A stretch of DNA of 64,000 bases. Origin: Burkholderiaceae bacterium. Lineage in GTDB: Bacteria > Pseudomonadota > Gammaproteobacteria > Burkholderiales > Burkholderiaceae_C. A model generated the notes under the pieces. It did not search any database and was not told the origin of the DNA. It saw only the letters and a list, made by a program, of their open reading frames with translations. The position numbers were made by a program, and so were the translations under genes. The stretch lies in NCBI GenBank assembly GCA_024235895.1, contig JACKLM010000008.1:1-64000 (forward strand). Direction: 5' to 3'. Shown here in pieces: positions 8,717-17,084 of this stretch; within the stretch, counting starts at the first letter, position 1, and each line of letters begins with the position of its first letter.

Positions 8717-10126
8717 ATGCCCCCCACGCCCTCCCCCGCCGCGCAGGCTGCGCGCAGGCTCGCCGACAAGCACCTCGCCCTGCCCGCTTCCGTCCTCGCC
8801 GCCGCCGTCGACGAGGCCTATGCGCGGACGCTGGCCTGCGTCGCCGACCTGCACGACGTGCTGCTGGAGGTGCCGCGGCGCGAGGTGCTGAACCCGCTGC
8901 GCTGGGAGCTCGGCCACTGCGCCTTCTTCTACGATGTCTTCGTGCTCGGCGTGCTCGACGGCGCGCCGCTGCAGATGGCGCGCGCGGCAGATCTCTACGA
9001 CTCCTTCGGCATCGCCCACGACGACCGCTGGGGCCTGGACCTGCCCGACCGCGCCGCGACGCTGGACTACCTGGCGCGGGTGCGCGACGCCGTCGTCGAA
9101 CGCCTCGCGCGCACCGAGCCCGGGCCGGCCGAGACCTACCTGCACCTGCTGGCGCTGGTGCACTCGGACATGCACGTCGAGGCCTTCACCTACATGCGCC
9201 AGACGCTCGGCTACCCTGCACCGCCGCTGCCGGGCGCGCAACCCGCACTGGCGTCGGGTGCGGGCGCGCTGAGCGGCGACGTCACGATCGACGGCGGGCG
9301 CTGGATGCTCGGCGCCGCGCGCGAGGCGCCCTTCGTCTTCGACAACGAGAAGTGGGCGCACGACGTCGAGCTCGCCCCGTTCCGGATCGCGCGCGCGCCG
9401 GTGACGCAGGCCGAGTTCGCCGCCTTCGTCGACGACGGTGGATACCTCGACGCGCGGCTGTGGACCCGCGCCGGCTGGCAGTGGCGGCAGCGCGCTGGCG
9501 CGCTGCACCCGGTCTGCTGGCAGCGCGCGGATGGTGCCCAGGGTGCCTGGCTGCGGCGCGACTTCGACCGCATGCTGCCACTGGAACCGCATCGGCCGGT
9601 CGTCCACGTCAACTGGCACGAGGCGCAGGCCTGGTGCCGCTGGGCGAAGCGCCGGCTGCCGACCGAGGCCGAGTGGGAGCGCGCCGCGGCCGCCGCTGGC
9701 GACACCGCCGCGCGGCGCGCGCGCCGCCCCTGGGGCGACGCCGCACCCGGCCACACCCCCGCGGCCACCGGCGCGTCGGACCCCGGCGCCGGCCATGCCG
9801 CCGCCGGCGCGCTGGCGGCGCTGGATGCGGTGCGGCTTGCCTGCAGCGAGGTCGCCGACCACGCCGACGGCGACAGCGCCGCCGGCTGCCGGCAGATGAT
9901 CGGCAACGTCTGGGAGTGGACCGAGTCGCCGTTCTACCCCTTCCCCGGCTACACGATCGACTTCCCGTACAAGGAATATTCGGCGCCGTGGTTCGGCTAC
10001 CGCAAGGTGCTCAAGGGCGGATCCTGGGCGACACGGCCGCGCTTCGCGTACACGACGCAGCGCAACTACTTCCCGCCCGAGCGCAACGACGTCTACGCCG
10101 GGTTCAGGACCTGCGCGATCGACTAG
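8717..10126 (+). CDS. senA: SenA/EgtB-like nonheme iron sulfoxide or selenoneine synthase
   Basis: 469 aa. An N-terminal DinB-like four-helix domain (about residues 20-170) carries the iron-binding pattern ELGHCAFF and HSDMHVEAF (two His four apart). An FGE-sulfatase domain follows (about 195-469) with VVHVNWHEAQAWCRWA, LPTEAEWERA and GNVWEWTES. The C-terminal block from YPFPGYTIDFPYKEYS through GGSWATRP is the signature of the EgtB-related subgroup that includes selenoneine synthase SenA. Members join a Se- or S-donor to trimethylhistidine. No senB glycosyltransferase or senC/selD is adjacent, so SenA against an ergothioneine-type EgtB remains open. GGAG lies just upstream of the ATG. Confidence 0.7.
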   Translation: MPPTPSPAAQAARRLADKHLALPASVLAAAVDEAYARTLACVADLHDVLLEVPRREVLNPLRWELGHCAFFYDVFVLGVLDGAPLQMARAADLYDSFGIAHDDRWGLDLPDRAATLDYLARVRDAVVERLARTEPGPAETYLHLLALVHSDMHVEAFTYMRQTLGYPAPPLPGAQPALASGAGALSGDVTIDGGRWMLGAAREAPFVFDNEKWAHDVELAPFRIARAPVTQAEFAAFVDDGGYLDARLWTRAGWQWRQRAGALHPVCWQRADGAQGAWLRRDFDRMLPLEPHRPVVHVNWHEAQAWCRWAKRRLPTEAEWERAAAAAGDTAARRARRPWGDAAPGHTPAATGASDPGAGHAAAGALAALDAVRLACSEVADHADGDSAAGCRQMIGNVWEWTESPFYPFPGYTIDFPYKEYSAPWFGYRKVLKGGSWATRPRFAYTTQRNYFPPERNDVYAGFRTCAID

Positions 10127-10279
10127 CCGCGGCGACGCGGGCGGCAATGGGCCGACGGTGCGGCGCATGGCGCGCGTGCGGCCACCCGCCGCGGCCGGCC
10201 CAACGCATCCGGCTTGTCATCCGCCGCCCCACCCCCACGTTGAACATTGCGAGCCACTCAGGCCCGCGGAGGATCGAAC

Positions 10280-10579
10280 ATGTGGAAGCGGCTGTCGATG
10301 CTGTGGGTGCTCGTCAAGGGCGACGCGCGCCGGCTCTGGTTCGCGCTGCGGCACCCCGATGCGCCGAGCTGGCTGAAGGCAGGCACGGCGCTGGTGCTGC
10401 TGTACCTGGTGTCGCCGATCGACCTCATCCCCGAGGCGCTGCCGCTGATCGGCGTCGTCGACGACCTGGTGCTGGTGCCGGCGGCGATCCGCTGGATGCT
10501 CGGCCGGCTGCCGGCGCATGTGCGCGATGCGGCCGAGGCGCATGCCGGCAAGGCGGGAGCGCGCACCCGGTTCTCCTGA
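10280..10579 (+). CDS. DUF1232 (YkvA-like) small membrane protein
   Basis: 99 aa. The central motif YLVSPIDLIPEALPLIGVVDD is the hallmark of the DUF1232/YkvA family. It sits in a hydrophobic region that probably spans or lies on the membrane twice. The function of the family is unknown. A strong GGAGG lies 6-7 bases before the ATG. Nothing in the flanking genes suggests a shared pathway. Confidence 0.85.
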   Translation: MWKRLSMLWVLVKGDARRLWFALRHPDAPSWLKAGTALVLLYLVSPIDLIPEALPLIGVVDDLVLVPAAIRWMLGRLPAHVRDAAEAHAGKAGARTRFS

Positions 10580-10650
10580 CCGGCAGGCCCGGCCGCCGGC
10601 ACCACGCCACCCGCCTTGCGGCGCGGCCGCTACGTCGCCGTCGACGGGCT

Positions 10651-11637
10651 TCAGCGGTTCACATCGACGACCGTTCGCCCGCGCACCTTGCCGTCGATCA
10701 CGCGCGGCGCGTAGACGATCGCCTCGGACAGCCCGATCTCGACCGTCATCGCGTCGAGCCGATCCGCATCGACGTGCCGCGCCAGCAGCGCCCAGGCCTG
10801 CTCGCGTTCGGCGTTCGGCACGTGCACGCTGTTGATGCCGTATAGCGTCACGCCGCGCAGGATGAACGGCATCACGGTCGCCGGCAGGTCGGCGCCTTGC
10901 GCGAGCCCGCAGGCCGCCACCGCGCCGTGGAAGCGCGTCTGCGCACAGGCGTTGGCCAGCGTGTGGCTGCCCACGGTGTCGACGACGGCGGCCCAGGTCT
11001 CCTTTTGCAGCGGCTTGCCGGGTGCGGCGAGCGCGCCGCGGTCGACGATGCGGGAGGCCCCCAGCCCGCGCAGATAGGCCTCCTCCTGCGGCCGGCCGGT
11101 CGACGCCACCGCGCGATAGCCCAGCCCCGCGAGCAGCGCGATCACGATCGATCCGACGCCGCCGGCCGCGCCGGTGACCAGCACCTCGCCGTCGCCGGGC
11201 TGCAGGCCGTGGCGTTGCAGCGCCATCACGCACAGCGCCGCGGTGACGCCGGCGGTGGCGATCGCCATCGCGCTGCGCGCCGTAAACGGCGGCGGGATGC
11301 GCAGCAGCCATCCCGGGTCGAGCCGCGCCTTCTGTGCCAGGCCGCCCCAGTGGTTCTCGCCCAGCCCCCAGCCGGTGACGACGACCTCGTCGCCGGGCTT
11401 CCAGTCGGGGCTGCGGCTGGCACTGACGGTGCCGGCCAGGTCGATGCCCGGCACCATCGGCCAGCTGCGCGCGATCGCGCCGCGGCCGGTGATCGCCAGC
11501 GCATCCTTGTAGTTGAGCGTCGACCAGGCGATGTCGACCGTGACCTCGCGCTCGGGCAGCGCCGTGTCGTCGAGCTCGGTCAGTTCGGCACGCGTCGTGC
11601 CGTCGTCGTTTCGCGTCAGCACGATGGCCTTGAACAT
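10651..11637 (-). CDS. acuI: AcuI/YhdH-type acrylyl-CoA reductase (zinc-free MDR family)
   Basis: 328 aa. The N-terminal catalytic fold has AWSTLNYKDALAITG and PGIDLAGTV. A Rossmann NADPH-binding region follows, with VLVTGAAGGVGS and VASTGR. GYRAVAST, the C-terminal LYGINSV and the RGRTVVD end match the AcuI/YhdH family of medium-chain reductases. Members reduce acrylyl-CoA to propionyl-CoA or act as quinone reductases. Propionyl-CoA chemistry would link loosely to the mde locus at 34-39 kb (inference). It reads convergently with the preceding DUF1232 gene. Confidence 0.85.
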   Translation of the reverse strand: MFKAIVLTRNDDGTTRAELTELDDTALPEREVTVDIAWSTLNYKDALAITGRGAIARSWPMVPGIDLAGTVSASRSPDWKPGDEVVVTGWGLGENHWGGLAQKARLDPGWLLRIPPPFTARSAMAIATAGVTAALCVMALQRHGLQPGDGEVLVTGAAGGVGSIVIALLAGLGYRAVASTGRPQEEAYLRGLGASRIVDRGALAAPGKPLQKETWAAVVDTVGSHTLANACAQTRFHGAVAACGLAQGADLPATVMPFILRGVTLYGINSVHVPNAEREQAWALLARHVDADRLDAMTVEIGLSEAIVYAPRVIDGKVRGRTVVDVNR

Positions 11638-11746
11638 CGGCAGTCTCCTGGCTGGATCGGGCGGAGGATGATCGCACGCGCCGTCGCCCGCGACCCCCTG
11701 CCGGGTCGAGCCCGTGTACCTGCTGGCCGGCTCCTATCATCGCTGC

Positions 11747-12382
11747 GTGCTCGCACCCGAACAACTGCTCGCCTTCCTCGTCGCCGCCGTCGTTGTCACC
11801 GCGACACCCGGGCCGGACAACCTGATGGTGCTCGCTGTCGGCATGTCCCGCGGGCGGCGGCACGGGATCGCCTTCGGGCTGGGCTGTGCGCTGGGCTGCC
11901 TCAGCCACACGGCGCTCGCCGTCGCCGGGGTCAGCGCGCTGCTCGCGGCGTCGCCGCTGGCTTTCACGGTGCTGCGCGTGGCCGGAGGTGCCTACCTGGT
12001 CTGGCTCGGCGTGCAGGCGCTGCGCAGCCGCGGCAGCGTGCGCGTCGGCGAGAGCGAAAGTTCGCGCGCGGGCGAGCCGACGCTGGCGGGTCTCTTCCTG
12101 CGCGGCGTCGTCGCCAATGCGATCAACCCGAAGGTGGTGCTGTTCTTCCTGTCCTTCCTGCCGCAGTTCGTCGCCACCGACCGCGGCGACGTGCCGGCAC
12201 AGATGGCCGCGCTCGGGATCGTCTTCACGCTGCAGGCAGCGCTGCTGTTCGGCCTTCTCGGTTTCTTCGCCGGCCACGTCGGCCAGTGGTTCACGGCCAG
12301 GCCGCGCGCCGGGCTGTGGCTGGACCGGATCGCGGGGACGGTCTTCGTGGGGCTAGGCGTGCGGCTTCTCGCATCACGGTAG
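11747..12382 (+). CDS. LysE/RhtB family amino-acid exporter
   Basis: 211 aa from the GTG at 11747, chosen because LAPEQLLAFLVAA is the usual family N-terminus; another GTG at 11714 would add 11 residues. Six hydrophobic helices are visible. The diagnostic motif TATPGPDNLMVLAVGMSRGR falls between helices 1 and 2, and NAINPKVVLFFLSFLPQF marks helix 4. The family exports amino acids such as homoserine, threonine or lysine; the cargo here is unknown. It is divergent from acuI. Confidence 0.88.
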   Translation: MLAPEQLLAFLVAAVVVTATPGPDNLMVLAVGMSRGRRHGIAFGLGCALGCLSHTALAVAGVSALLAASPLAFTVLRVAGGAYLVWLGVQALRSRGSVRVGESESSRAGEPTLAGLFLRGVVANAINPKVVLFFLSFLPQFVATDRGDVPAQMAALGIVFTLQAALLFGLLGFFAGHVGQWFTARPRAGLWLDRIAGTVFVGLGVRLLASR

Positions 12383-12456
12383 GTGCAGGCCCGCGGCGGC
12401 CGCGACGCCCTTGCATCGCGGTTGCGCGCCGCGCCCGCGCGTGGGCCCGGCGTGCC

Positions 12457-13647
12457 TCAGCGCCCGAGCCGCGCCGCGGCGATGGCCGCCAGCGCGCTCG
12501 CCAGCATCACCAGCAGCAACGGCAGCGCGCCGCTGCCCGGGGCGAGCAGCGCGCCGGCCAGCGCCGACATCGCTGCACCACCGCCGAGCATCATCGCGCC
12601 GCCCAGCCCGCTGGCGGTCCCGGCCAGGCGCGGCTGCACCGACATCATCCCCGCATTGGCACTCGGCAGCACCATGCCGTTGCCCAGGCCGACGAAGCAG
12701 GTCATCGCGAAGAACAGCTCGGCGTCGAGCAGGCCGGCCGCCTCCAGCCCCAGCGCGGCCGCCAGCCCCGCGGCGCAGGTCAGCGTGCCGATCGCGACCA
12801 TCCGCGTCAGCCCCAGCCGCGCCGCGTACCGCCCCGACACGAAGTTGCCCAGCGCGTAGCCCAGCGCCGGTGCGCCGAAGTAGACCCCGAGCCGGGCCGG
12901 ATCGAGCTGGAAGACCTCCGACCCGACGTAGGGCGCACCTCCCAGGTAGGCGAAGAACGCGCCGCCGGCGAAGGTCCCGGCCAGCGCATGACCCCAGAAG
13001 CGCCGTGCGGCCAGCAGCTCGAGCGTCGGTCGCCACAGGCCATCCCGGCTCGTCGCGCGCCGCAGCGCGGTCTCGCCCTGGTCGGCCCAGGCGAGCCCGC
13101 CGACGAGGATCCCGCAGGCCAGCAGCAGCAGGAAGCTCGCCTGCCATCCGAACAGCTCGTCGAGCACGCCACCCAGCGCCGGGCTGGCCATGGGGACGAT
13201 CGCCATCGCCATCGTCACGTAGCCGATCAGGCTCGCGGCCTCGGCGTCGCCGACCATGTCGCGAACGATCGCGCGCGACAGCACCATGCCGGCGACGATG
13301 ACCGCCTGCGCCATCCGGCAGGCGAGGAAGATCTCCACCGTCGGCGCGACCAGGCAGCCCAGCGTCGCGAGCAGGAACAGCGCGATCGACGCGAGCACCA
13401 CCGGCCGGCGGCCGAATCGGTCCGACAGCGGGCCGGCGACGAGTTGCAGCGCACCGTTCATCGCCAGGTACAAGGCCACCGACAGCTGCATCACGCGGTA
13501 GTCGGTGCCGAAGTGCTCGCTCATCGACGGCAGCGACGGCAGGAAGACGTTCATCGCCATCGCCGGCAGCGCGGTCAGCAGCACCAGCGTGGCCAGGTGC
13601 GGCGGGCTGCGGCGGTCGAGGAAGCGGGGGGCGGGATGGGTGTCCAC
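12457..13647 (-). CDS. MFS multidrug exporter, Bcr/CflA family
   Basis: 396 aa with about 12 predicted transmembrane helices. The signature MNVFLPSLPSMSEHFG lies in helix 1, and the loop 2-3 motif GPLSDRFGRRPV and helix 5 antiporter motif SPALGGVLDELFGW are present. This is the drug:H+ antiporter-1 arrangement of Bcr/CflA proteins, which export bicyclomycin, chloramphenicol and similar compounds. Substrate specificity cannot be read from sequence. It is divergent from the ArsR-rhodanese regulator at 13748, with a 100-base shared promoter region. Confidence 0.88.
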   Translation of the reverse strand: MDTHPAPRFLDRRSPPHLATLVLLTALPAMAMNVFLPSLPSMSEHFGTDYRVMQLSVALYLAMNGALQLVAGPLSDRFGRRPVVLASIALFLLATLGCLVAPTVEIFLACRMAQAVIVAGMVLSRAIVRDMVGDAEAASLIGYVTMAMAIVPMASPALGGVLDELFGWQASFLLLLACGILVGGLAWADQGETALRRATSRDGLWRPTLELLAARRFWGHALAGTFAGGAFFAYLGGAPYVGSEVFQLDPARLGVYFGAPALGYALGNFVSGRYAARLGLTRMVAIGTLTCAAGLAAALGLEAAGLLDAELFFAMTCFVGLGNGMVLPSANAGMMSVQPRLAGTASGLGGAMMLGGGAAMSALAGALLAPGSGALPLLLVMLASALAAIAAARLGR

Positions 13648-13747
13648 GCGCCGAGACTATCTCAGCCCGTGCGACGCCGCCGTCGCAGCACCCGGGCGGC
13701 ACCGGCACGCTACCATGCACGCGATTCACCCGACCCGGCGCCGACGC

Positions 13748-14413
13748 ATGCCCGAACCCGATCCCAAGCGTCAAATCCTTTCCCTGCTCGCGCGTGTGGG
13801 CAAGGGGCTCGCGCATTCGAGCCGGCTCGAGCTGCTCGAGGCGCTGGCGCAGGGCGAGCGCAGCGTCGACGCGCTCGCCAGGGCCTGCGGCATCCCGATG
13901 GCCAATACCTCGCACCACCTGCTGGTGCTCAAGGAGTGCGGGTTGCTGGCCTCGCGCCGGGAAGGCCTGCAGGTCTTCTACCGCCTCGCCGACGACGAGG
14001 TCCCCGCGCTCGTCGCCACGTTGCGACGCGTCGCCGAGCGCCAGCTCGCCGAGGTCGAGCGCATCGTCCGAGAGAACTTCCGCTCGCGCGACGCCCTGCA
14101 GCCCGTGCGGCGCGAGGAGTTGCTGAAACTGGCCCGTGGCGGCGAGGCGGTCGTCATCGACGTGCGACCGGCCGACGAGTACGCGGCCGGCCACATTGCC
14201 GGCGCGATCAACGTCCCGGTGGAGTCGCTGCCGCGCTGGCTGCGGCAGCTACCCAAGGGCCGGGAAGTCGTTGCCTACTGCCGCGGCCCGTACTGCATGC
14301 TCGCGTTCGACGCCGTCGACAAGCTTCGCCGCAAGGGCTACCGCGCGCGCCGGCTGGAGGACGGGTTTCCCGAGTGGCAGGCCAGCCGGTTGCCGGTCGA
14401 CCGCGCCCGCTGA
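13748..14413 (+). CDS. ArsR-family regulator fused to a rhodanese domain
   Basis: 221 aa. Residues 10-100 form a winged helix of the ArsR type (SSRLELLEALAQGERSVDALA, then ANTSHHLLVLKECGLL). Residues 125-215 form a rhodanese domain (VVIDVRPADEYAAGHIAGAINVP) with active-site loop YCRGPYCM, where Cys178 should carry persulfide. In this architecture the rhodanese is expected to sense or transfer sulfane sulfur and thereby control DNA binding. It lies 600 bases before a sulfurtransferase/thioredoxin/molybdoenzyme operon whose promoter has an inverted repeat, so that operon is its likely target (inference). Confidence 0.9.
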   Translation: MPEPDPKRQILSLLARVGKGLAHSSRLELLEALAQGERSVDALARACGIPMANTSHHLLVLKECGLLASRREGLQVFYRLADDEVPALVATLRRVAERQLAEVERIVRENFRSRDALQPVRREELLKLARGGEAVVIDVRPADEYAAGHIAGAINVPVESLPRWLRQLPKGREVVAYCRGPYCMLAFDAVDKLRRKGYRARRLEDGFPEWQASRLPVDRAR

Positions 14414-14448
14414 AGCGCCGCTGGGCATCCGCGCACGGCGGGCCCGGT

Positions 14449-14898
14449 CTACTTGACGTCCTTGATCGCCGCCTTCAGCGCCTCGTGCGCCGGCCTGGGC
14501 TCCTTGGCCAGCAGCCGGCCAGGCTGCTTGTGCGTAGGCACCCCTTCGACGTCGAGCATGTCCGCCATCTCGGTGTAGCTGACCATGCCGTTGCCCTTGC
14601 CGCCGTCCTCGGCGATCAACTCGTCGCCCCAGTAGACCGCGGGCGCCTTCGCGCCCGGGCCGGCGAGCGCGTGCGGCACGACCTGCACCGGGAGCCGGTA
14701 GACATTGCCCAGCTCGGCGGCGACCTGCATGTTGTTGTTGCAGCGCACCCAGGGCGGGTCGCGGACGATCAGGGTCAGCACCTTCTGGTCGCCCAGCCTG
14801 CTGATGCCGGGCGGGGCAGCCCAGGCCTGCGGCGCCGCGCCCACCAGCGCCGACGCGAGAGCGACCGCCGTCAGGATGAGTCGGGTCTTCGATGTCAT
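14449..14898 (-). CDS. exported protein of unknown function
   Basis: 149 aa. A clean Sec signal peptide (about residues 1-28, MTSKTRLILTAVALASALVG, ending WAAPPG) precedes a mature domain of about 120 residues. That domain has a single Cys in WVRCNNNM and a central YWGDELIAEDGG segment. I do not recognise the family. Its ATG has a GGAG ribosome-binding site. It is divergent from the operon starting at 15043 and shares the promoter region with the inverted repeat. A role in periplasmic sulfur chemistry is suggested only by neighbourhood. Confidence 0.6.
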   Translation of the reverse strand: MTSKTRLILTAVALASALVGAAPQAWAAPPGISRLGDQKVLTLIVRDPPWVRCNNNMQVAAELGNVYRLPVQVVPHALAGPGAKAPAVYWGDELIAEDGGKGNGMVSYTEMADMLDVEGVPTHKQPGRLLAKEPRPAHEALKAAIKDVK

Positions 14899-14979
14899 GG
14901 CGTTCTCCTCCGGCCCCGACCGGGCCAGCCCGGTGTGCACGCGGTCCCGCGATCCGGCACGTCCCGCGCACCGCAGCGG

Positions 14980-15008
14980 TTGACTTATTCGGATGTTTGT
15001 TTGAATAT
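14980..15008 (+). promoter_or_regulatory. promoter with overlapping ArsR-type operator
   Basis: An AT-rich island in otherwise GC-rich DNA. TTGACT (14980-14985) and GAATAT (15003-15008) lie 17 bases apart as candidate -35 and -10 boxes for the plus-strand operon. An inverted repeat, TATTC (14986-14990) and GAATA (15003-15007), sits across the spacer and -10. It resembles the ATTC-spacer-GAAT operators of sulfur-responsive ArsR repressors, though this spacer is 12 bases rather than the commonly cited 8. The nearby ArsR-rhodanese protein is the candidate ligand. Confidence 0.5.
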
Positions 15009-15042
15009 ACGACGACCGTCCGGCAAAGGGAAGGAGGTCCGC

Positions 15043-15414
15043 ATGAATCGAGCGATCCGCCCTGCGGCTGCAGTCGTCGCCCTGCTGCTCGCCGCCGTCG
15101 TGCGGCCCGCGCTGGGCGAGGAGGCCGAGCGCATGACCGGGCGCATCCTCGGCGAGCGCTGTGCCGCCGAGGGCCGGCTCGGCGAGTGCTACCTGGGCTG
15201 GGCGCACCCGATGGTCTTCCTCGACGCCGCCGGCCAGGTCTGGCGCATCGATCTGAGCGCCGGTGGCGTCCGGCAGGAACGGCTGGACGAGGCATTCGGG
15301 CAGGACGTCGAGTTGTTCGGCAGGGCGGTACGCGACGCCGACGGCCCGCATGTCGCGATCGCACGTCTGAACATCCTCGCGCCGCCGAGCCGCCGCGAAT
15401 TCTTCAAGGGCTGA
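15043..15414 (+). CDS. small exported protein at the head of the molybdoenzyme operon
   Basis: 123 aa. A signal peptide (residues 1-26, ending PALGEEAE) is followed by a mature domain of about 95 residues with two Cys (ERCAAEGRLGECYLG). These could form a disulfide. No family was recognised. The ribosome-binding site GGAGG (15034-15038) is strong. It is the first gene after the promoter/operator at 14980, and only 48 bases separate it from the sulfurtransferase gene, so it is probably part of the same operon. Confidence 0.6.
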   Translation: MNRAIRPAAAVVALLLAAVVRPALGEEAERMTGRILGERCAAEGRLGECYLGWAHPMVFLDAAGQVWRIDLSAGGVRQERLDEAFGQDVELFGRAVRDADGPHVAIARLNILAPPSRREFFKG

Positions 15415-15462
15415 CTCTGACGCCGCGTCCCCGGTCCGGGGCCGGATGAAGCGAGGCCTTCG

Positions 15463-16500
15463 ATGCAGGAAACTCTCGCCGCGCCCGATGATGCAACCCC
15501 GATCGCGAGTGGGCGTCTGCGTCGACTTGCGCGCCCGTGCATCGGCGCGGGCACGCTGACGACGGCGCCGATGGCGGGGCTGATGGCGGTCCTGACGGTC
15601 ACTCTGGCGCTCGCGCCGCGGCCCACTGCCGCGCAGGCCACGCCGCCGTCCGCGGCGGCTGTGCCGCTGCACGCGCGCGGCTACGCCCGCCCCGAGATGC
15701 TGATCTCGACCGACGAGCTCGCGCAGCGGCTGGGCGCACCCGGGCTACGCCTCGTCGACGCGGCCGACCCGGCGGTTTACGCGCGCGCGCACCTGCCGGG
15801 TGCCGTCAACCTCCCTTACCTCGACCTGTCGCGCATCGACGAGCGCCGCACGACGGGGCAGCCGACCAGCAGCTTCGAGGCCGAGCGGATCTTCGGCGGC
15901 GCCGGCATCGGCGCCGAGACCCAGGTCGTCGTCTACGACGGCGGTGAGGGCGCGCCGTCCAGCGGCGTGTGGTTCGCGCTGCGCTTCTTCGGCCACGACA
16001 AGGCTCGCGTGCTCGACGGCGGATTCGCCAAGTGGCTGCGCGAGGGGCGCACGGTGACGCAGGAGTTGCCGGCGATCGAGCGTGTCAAGTTCACGCCGGC
16101 GCCGCGGCACGAGCTGATCGTCGACCGCCAGGGCCTGCAGCGCCGCCTCGGCGAACACGGCGTCGTCGTCGCCGACACGCGCTCGCGCGGCGAGTACCTC
16201 GGCGGCGACCTGCGCGACGGCGCGTCGCGCGGCGGGCACATCCCGGGCGCGATCCACATGGAGTGGACCCAGTTCGCCGCCGACGGCGCGTCCTTCGCCA
16301 GCGCCGCGCAGATCGAGGCCGCGCTCGCGCGCCACGGCATCACGCGCGACACGCAGGTCGTCACCTACTGCCAGGCCGGGCTCGGGCGTTCCACGCACGT
16401 GGCCTTCGCGATGCGGCTGATCGGCTGGGACAAGGTCGTCGGCTACCCCGGATCCTGGGAGGAGTGGTCGGCCGACCCGCGGCTGCCGCTGCAGCGATGA
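15463..16500 (+). CDS. periplasmic two-domain sulfurtransferase (rhodanese/SseA-like)
   Basis: 345 aa. An uncleaved-anchor or signal segment lies at about residues 30-55 (MAGLMAVLTVTLALAP), after a 29-residue leader. Two rhodanese domains follow, with LRLVDAADPAVYARAHLPGA in the first and VVVADTRSRGEYLGG in the second. The active-site loop is YCQAGLGR with Cys303; the N-terminal domain lacks a catalytic Cys, as in SseA/TST proteins. The enzyme would move sulfane sulfur in the periplasm. Its stop overlaps the next start (ATGA), so it is translationally coupled to the TlpA gene. Confidence 0.88.
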   Translation: MQETLAAPDDATPIASGRLRRLARPCIGAGTLTTAPMAGLMAVLTVTLALAPRPTAAQATPPSAAAVPLHARGYARPEMLISTDELAQRLGAPGLRLVDAADPAVYARAHLPGAVNLPYLDLSRIDERRTTGQPTSSFEAERIFGGAGIGAETQVVVYDGGEGAPSSGVWFALRFFGHDKARVLDGGFAKWLREGRTVTQELPAIERVKFTPAPRHELIVDRQGLQRRLGEHGVVVADTRSRGEYLGGDLRDGASRGGHIPGAIHMEWTQFAADGASFASAAQIEAALARHGITRDTQVVTYCQAGLGRSTHVAFAMRLIGWDKVVGYPGSWEEWSADPRLPLQR

Positions 16501-17084
16501 GCCTGCGAGGTCGCGCACCGTCCCGCCGCGCCGGCGCCGCCTCGCTGGTGCGGGCTGGCGCGCTCGCCGTCGCGGCCCTGCTGGCCCCGGCCCTGGCTGC
16601 CGCCGCCGCGCCAGATGCCAGCGACGTGTCCGCCCCGACCTTGCACGCGCATGCCGGTGTCGCGCCTGACTTCGCCGCGCGCGACCTGCAGGGGCGCCCG
16701 GTTCGATTCGCGTCGCTGCGCGGGCAGGTCGTGCTGCTCAACTTCTGGGCCACCTGGTGCGCACCCTGCCGAGACGAGATGCCGGCGATGCAGCGTCTGC
16801 ACCTGGCCTACCACGGGCGCGGGCTGGTGGTGCTCGCGCTGTCGCAGGACCAGGCGCCGGCGGCCGTCGTCGCCCACTTCGTCGAGTCGATGGGCCTGGG
16901 CCTGACGGTCTGGCACGACCCCGCACGCGAGGTCGGCCGCCGATACGGCATCCCGGGTCTGCCGAGCTCGTACCTGATCACGCACGACGGCGAGTTCGCG
17001 CTGCGCGCGCTCGGCGCCTTCGACTGGGACAGCCCCGACGCGCGCGGCGCGATCGAGCTGCTGCTCGACGAGGCGGGGCGCTGA
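16497..17084 (+). CDS. TlpA-like periplasmic thioredoxin
   Basis: 195 aa. A signal or anchor sequence (about residues 15-40) precedes a TlpA/AhpC-type thioredoxin fold: PDFAARDLQGRPVRFASLRG, then FWATWCAPCRDEMPAM with the redox pair Cys88 and Cys91, then the cis-Pro motif GIPGLPSSYLI. It should reduce disulfides or persulfides outside the cytoplasm, and the upstream sulfurtransferase is the obvious partner. It overlaps the sulfurtransferase gene by 4 bases and touches the molybdoenzyme start by 1 base. Confidence 0.9.
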   Translation: MSLRGRAPSRRAGAASLVRAGALAVAALLAPALAAAAAPDASDVSAPTLHAHAGVAPDFAARDLQGRPVRFASLRGQVVLLNFWATWCAPCRDEMPAMQRLHLAYHGRGLVVLALSQDQAPAAVVAHFVESMGLGLTVWHDPAREVGRRYGIPGLPSSYLITHDGEFALRALGAFDWDSPDARGAIELLLDEAGR

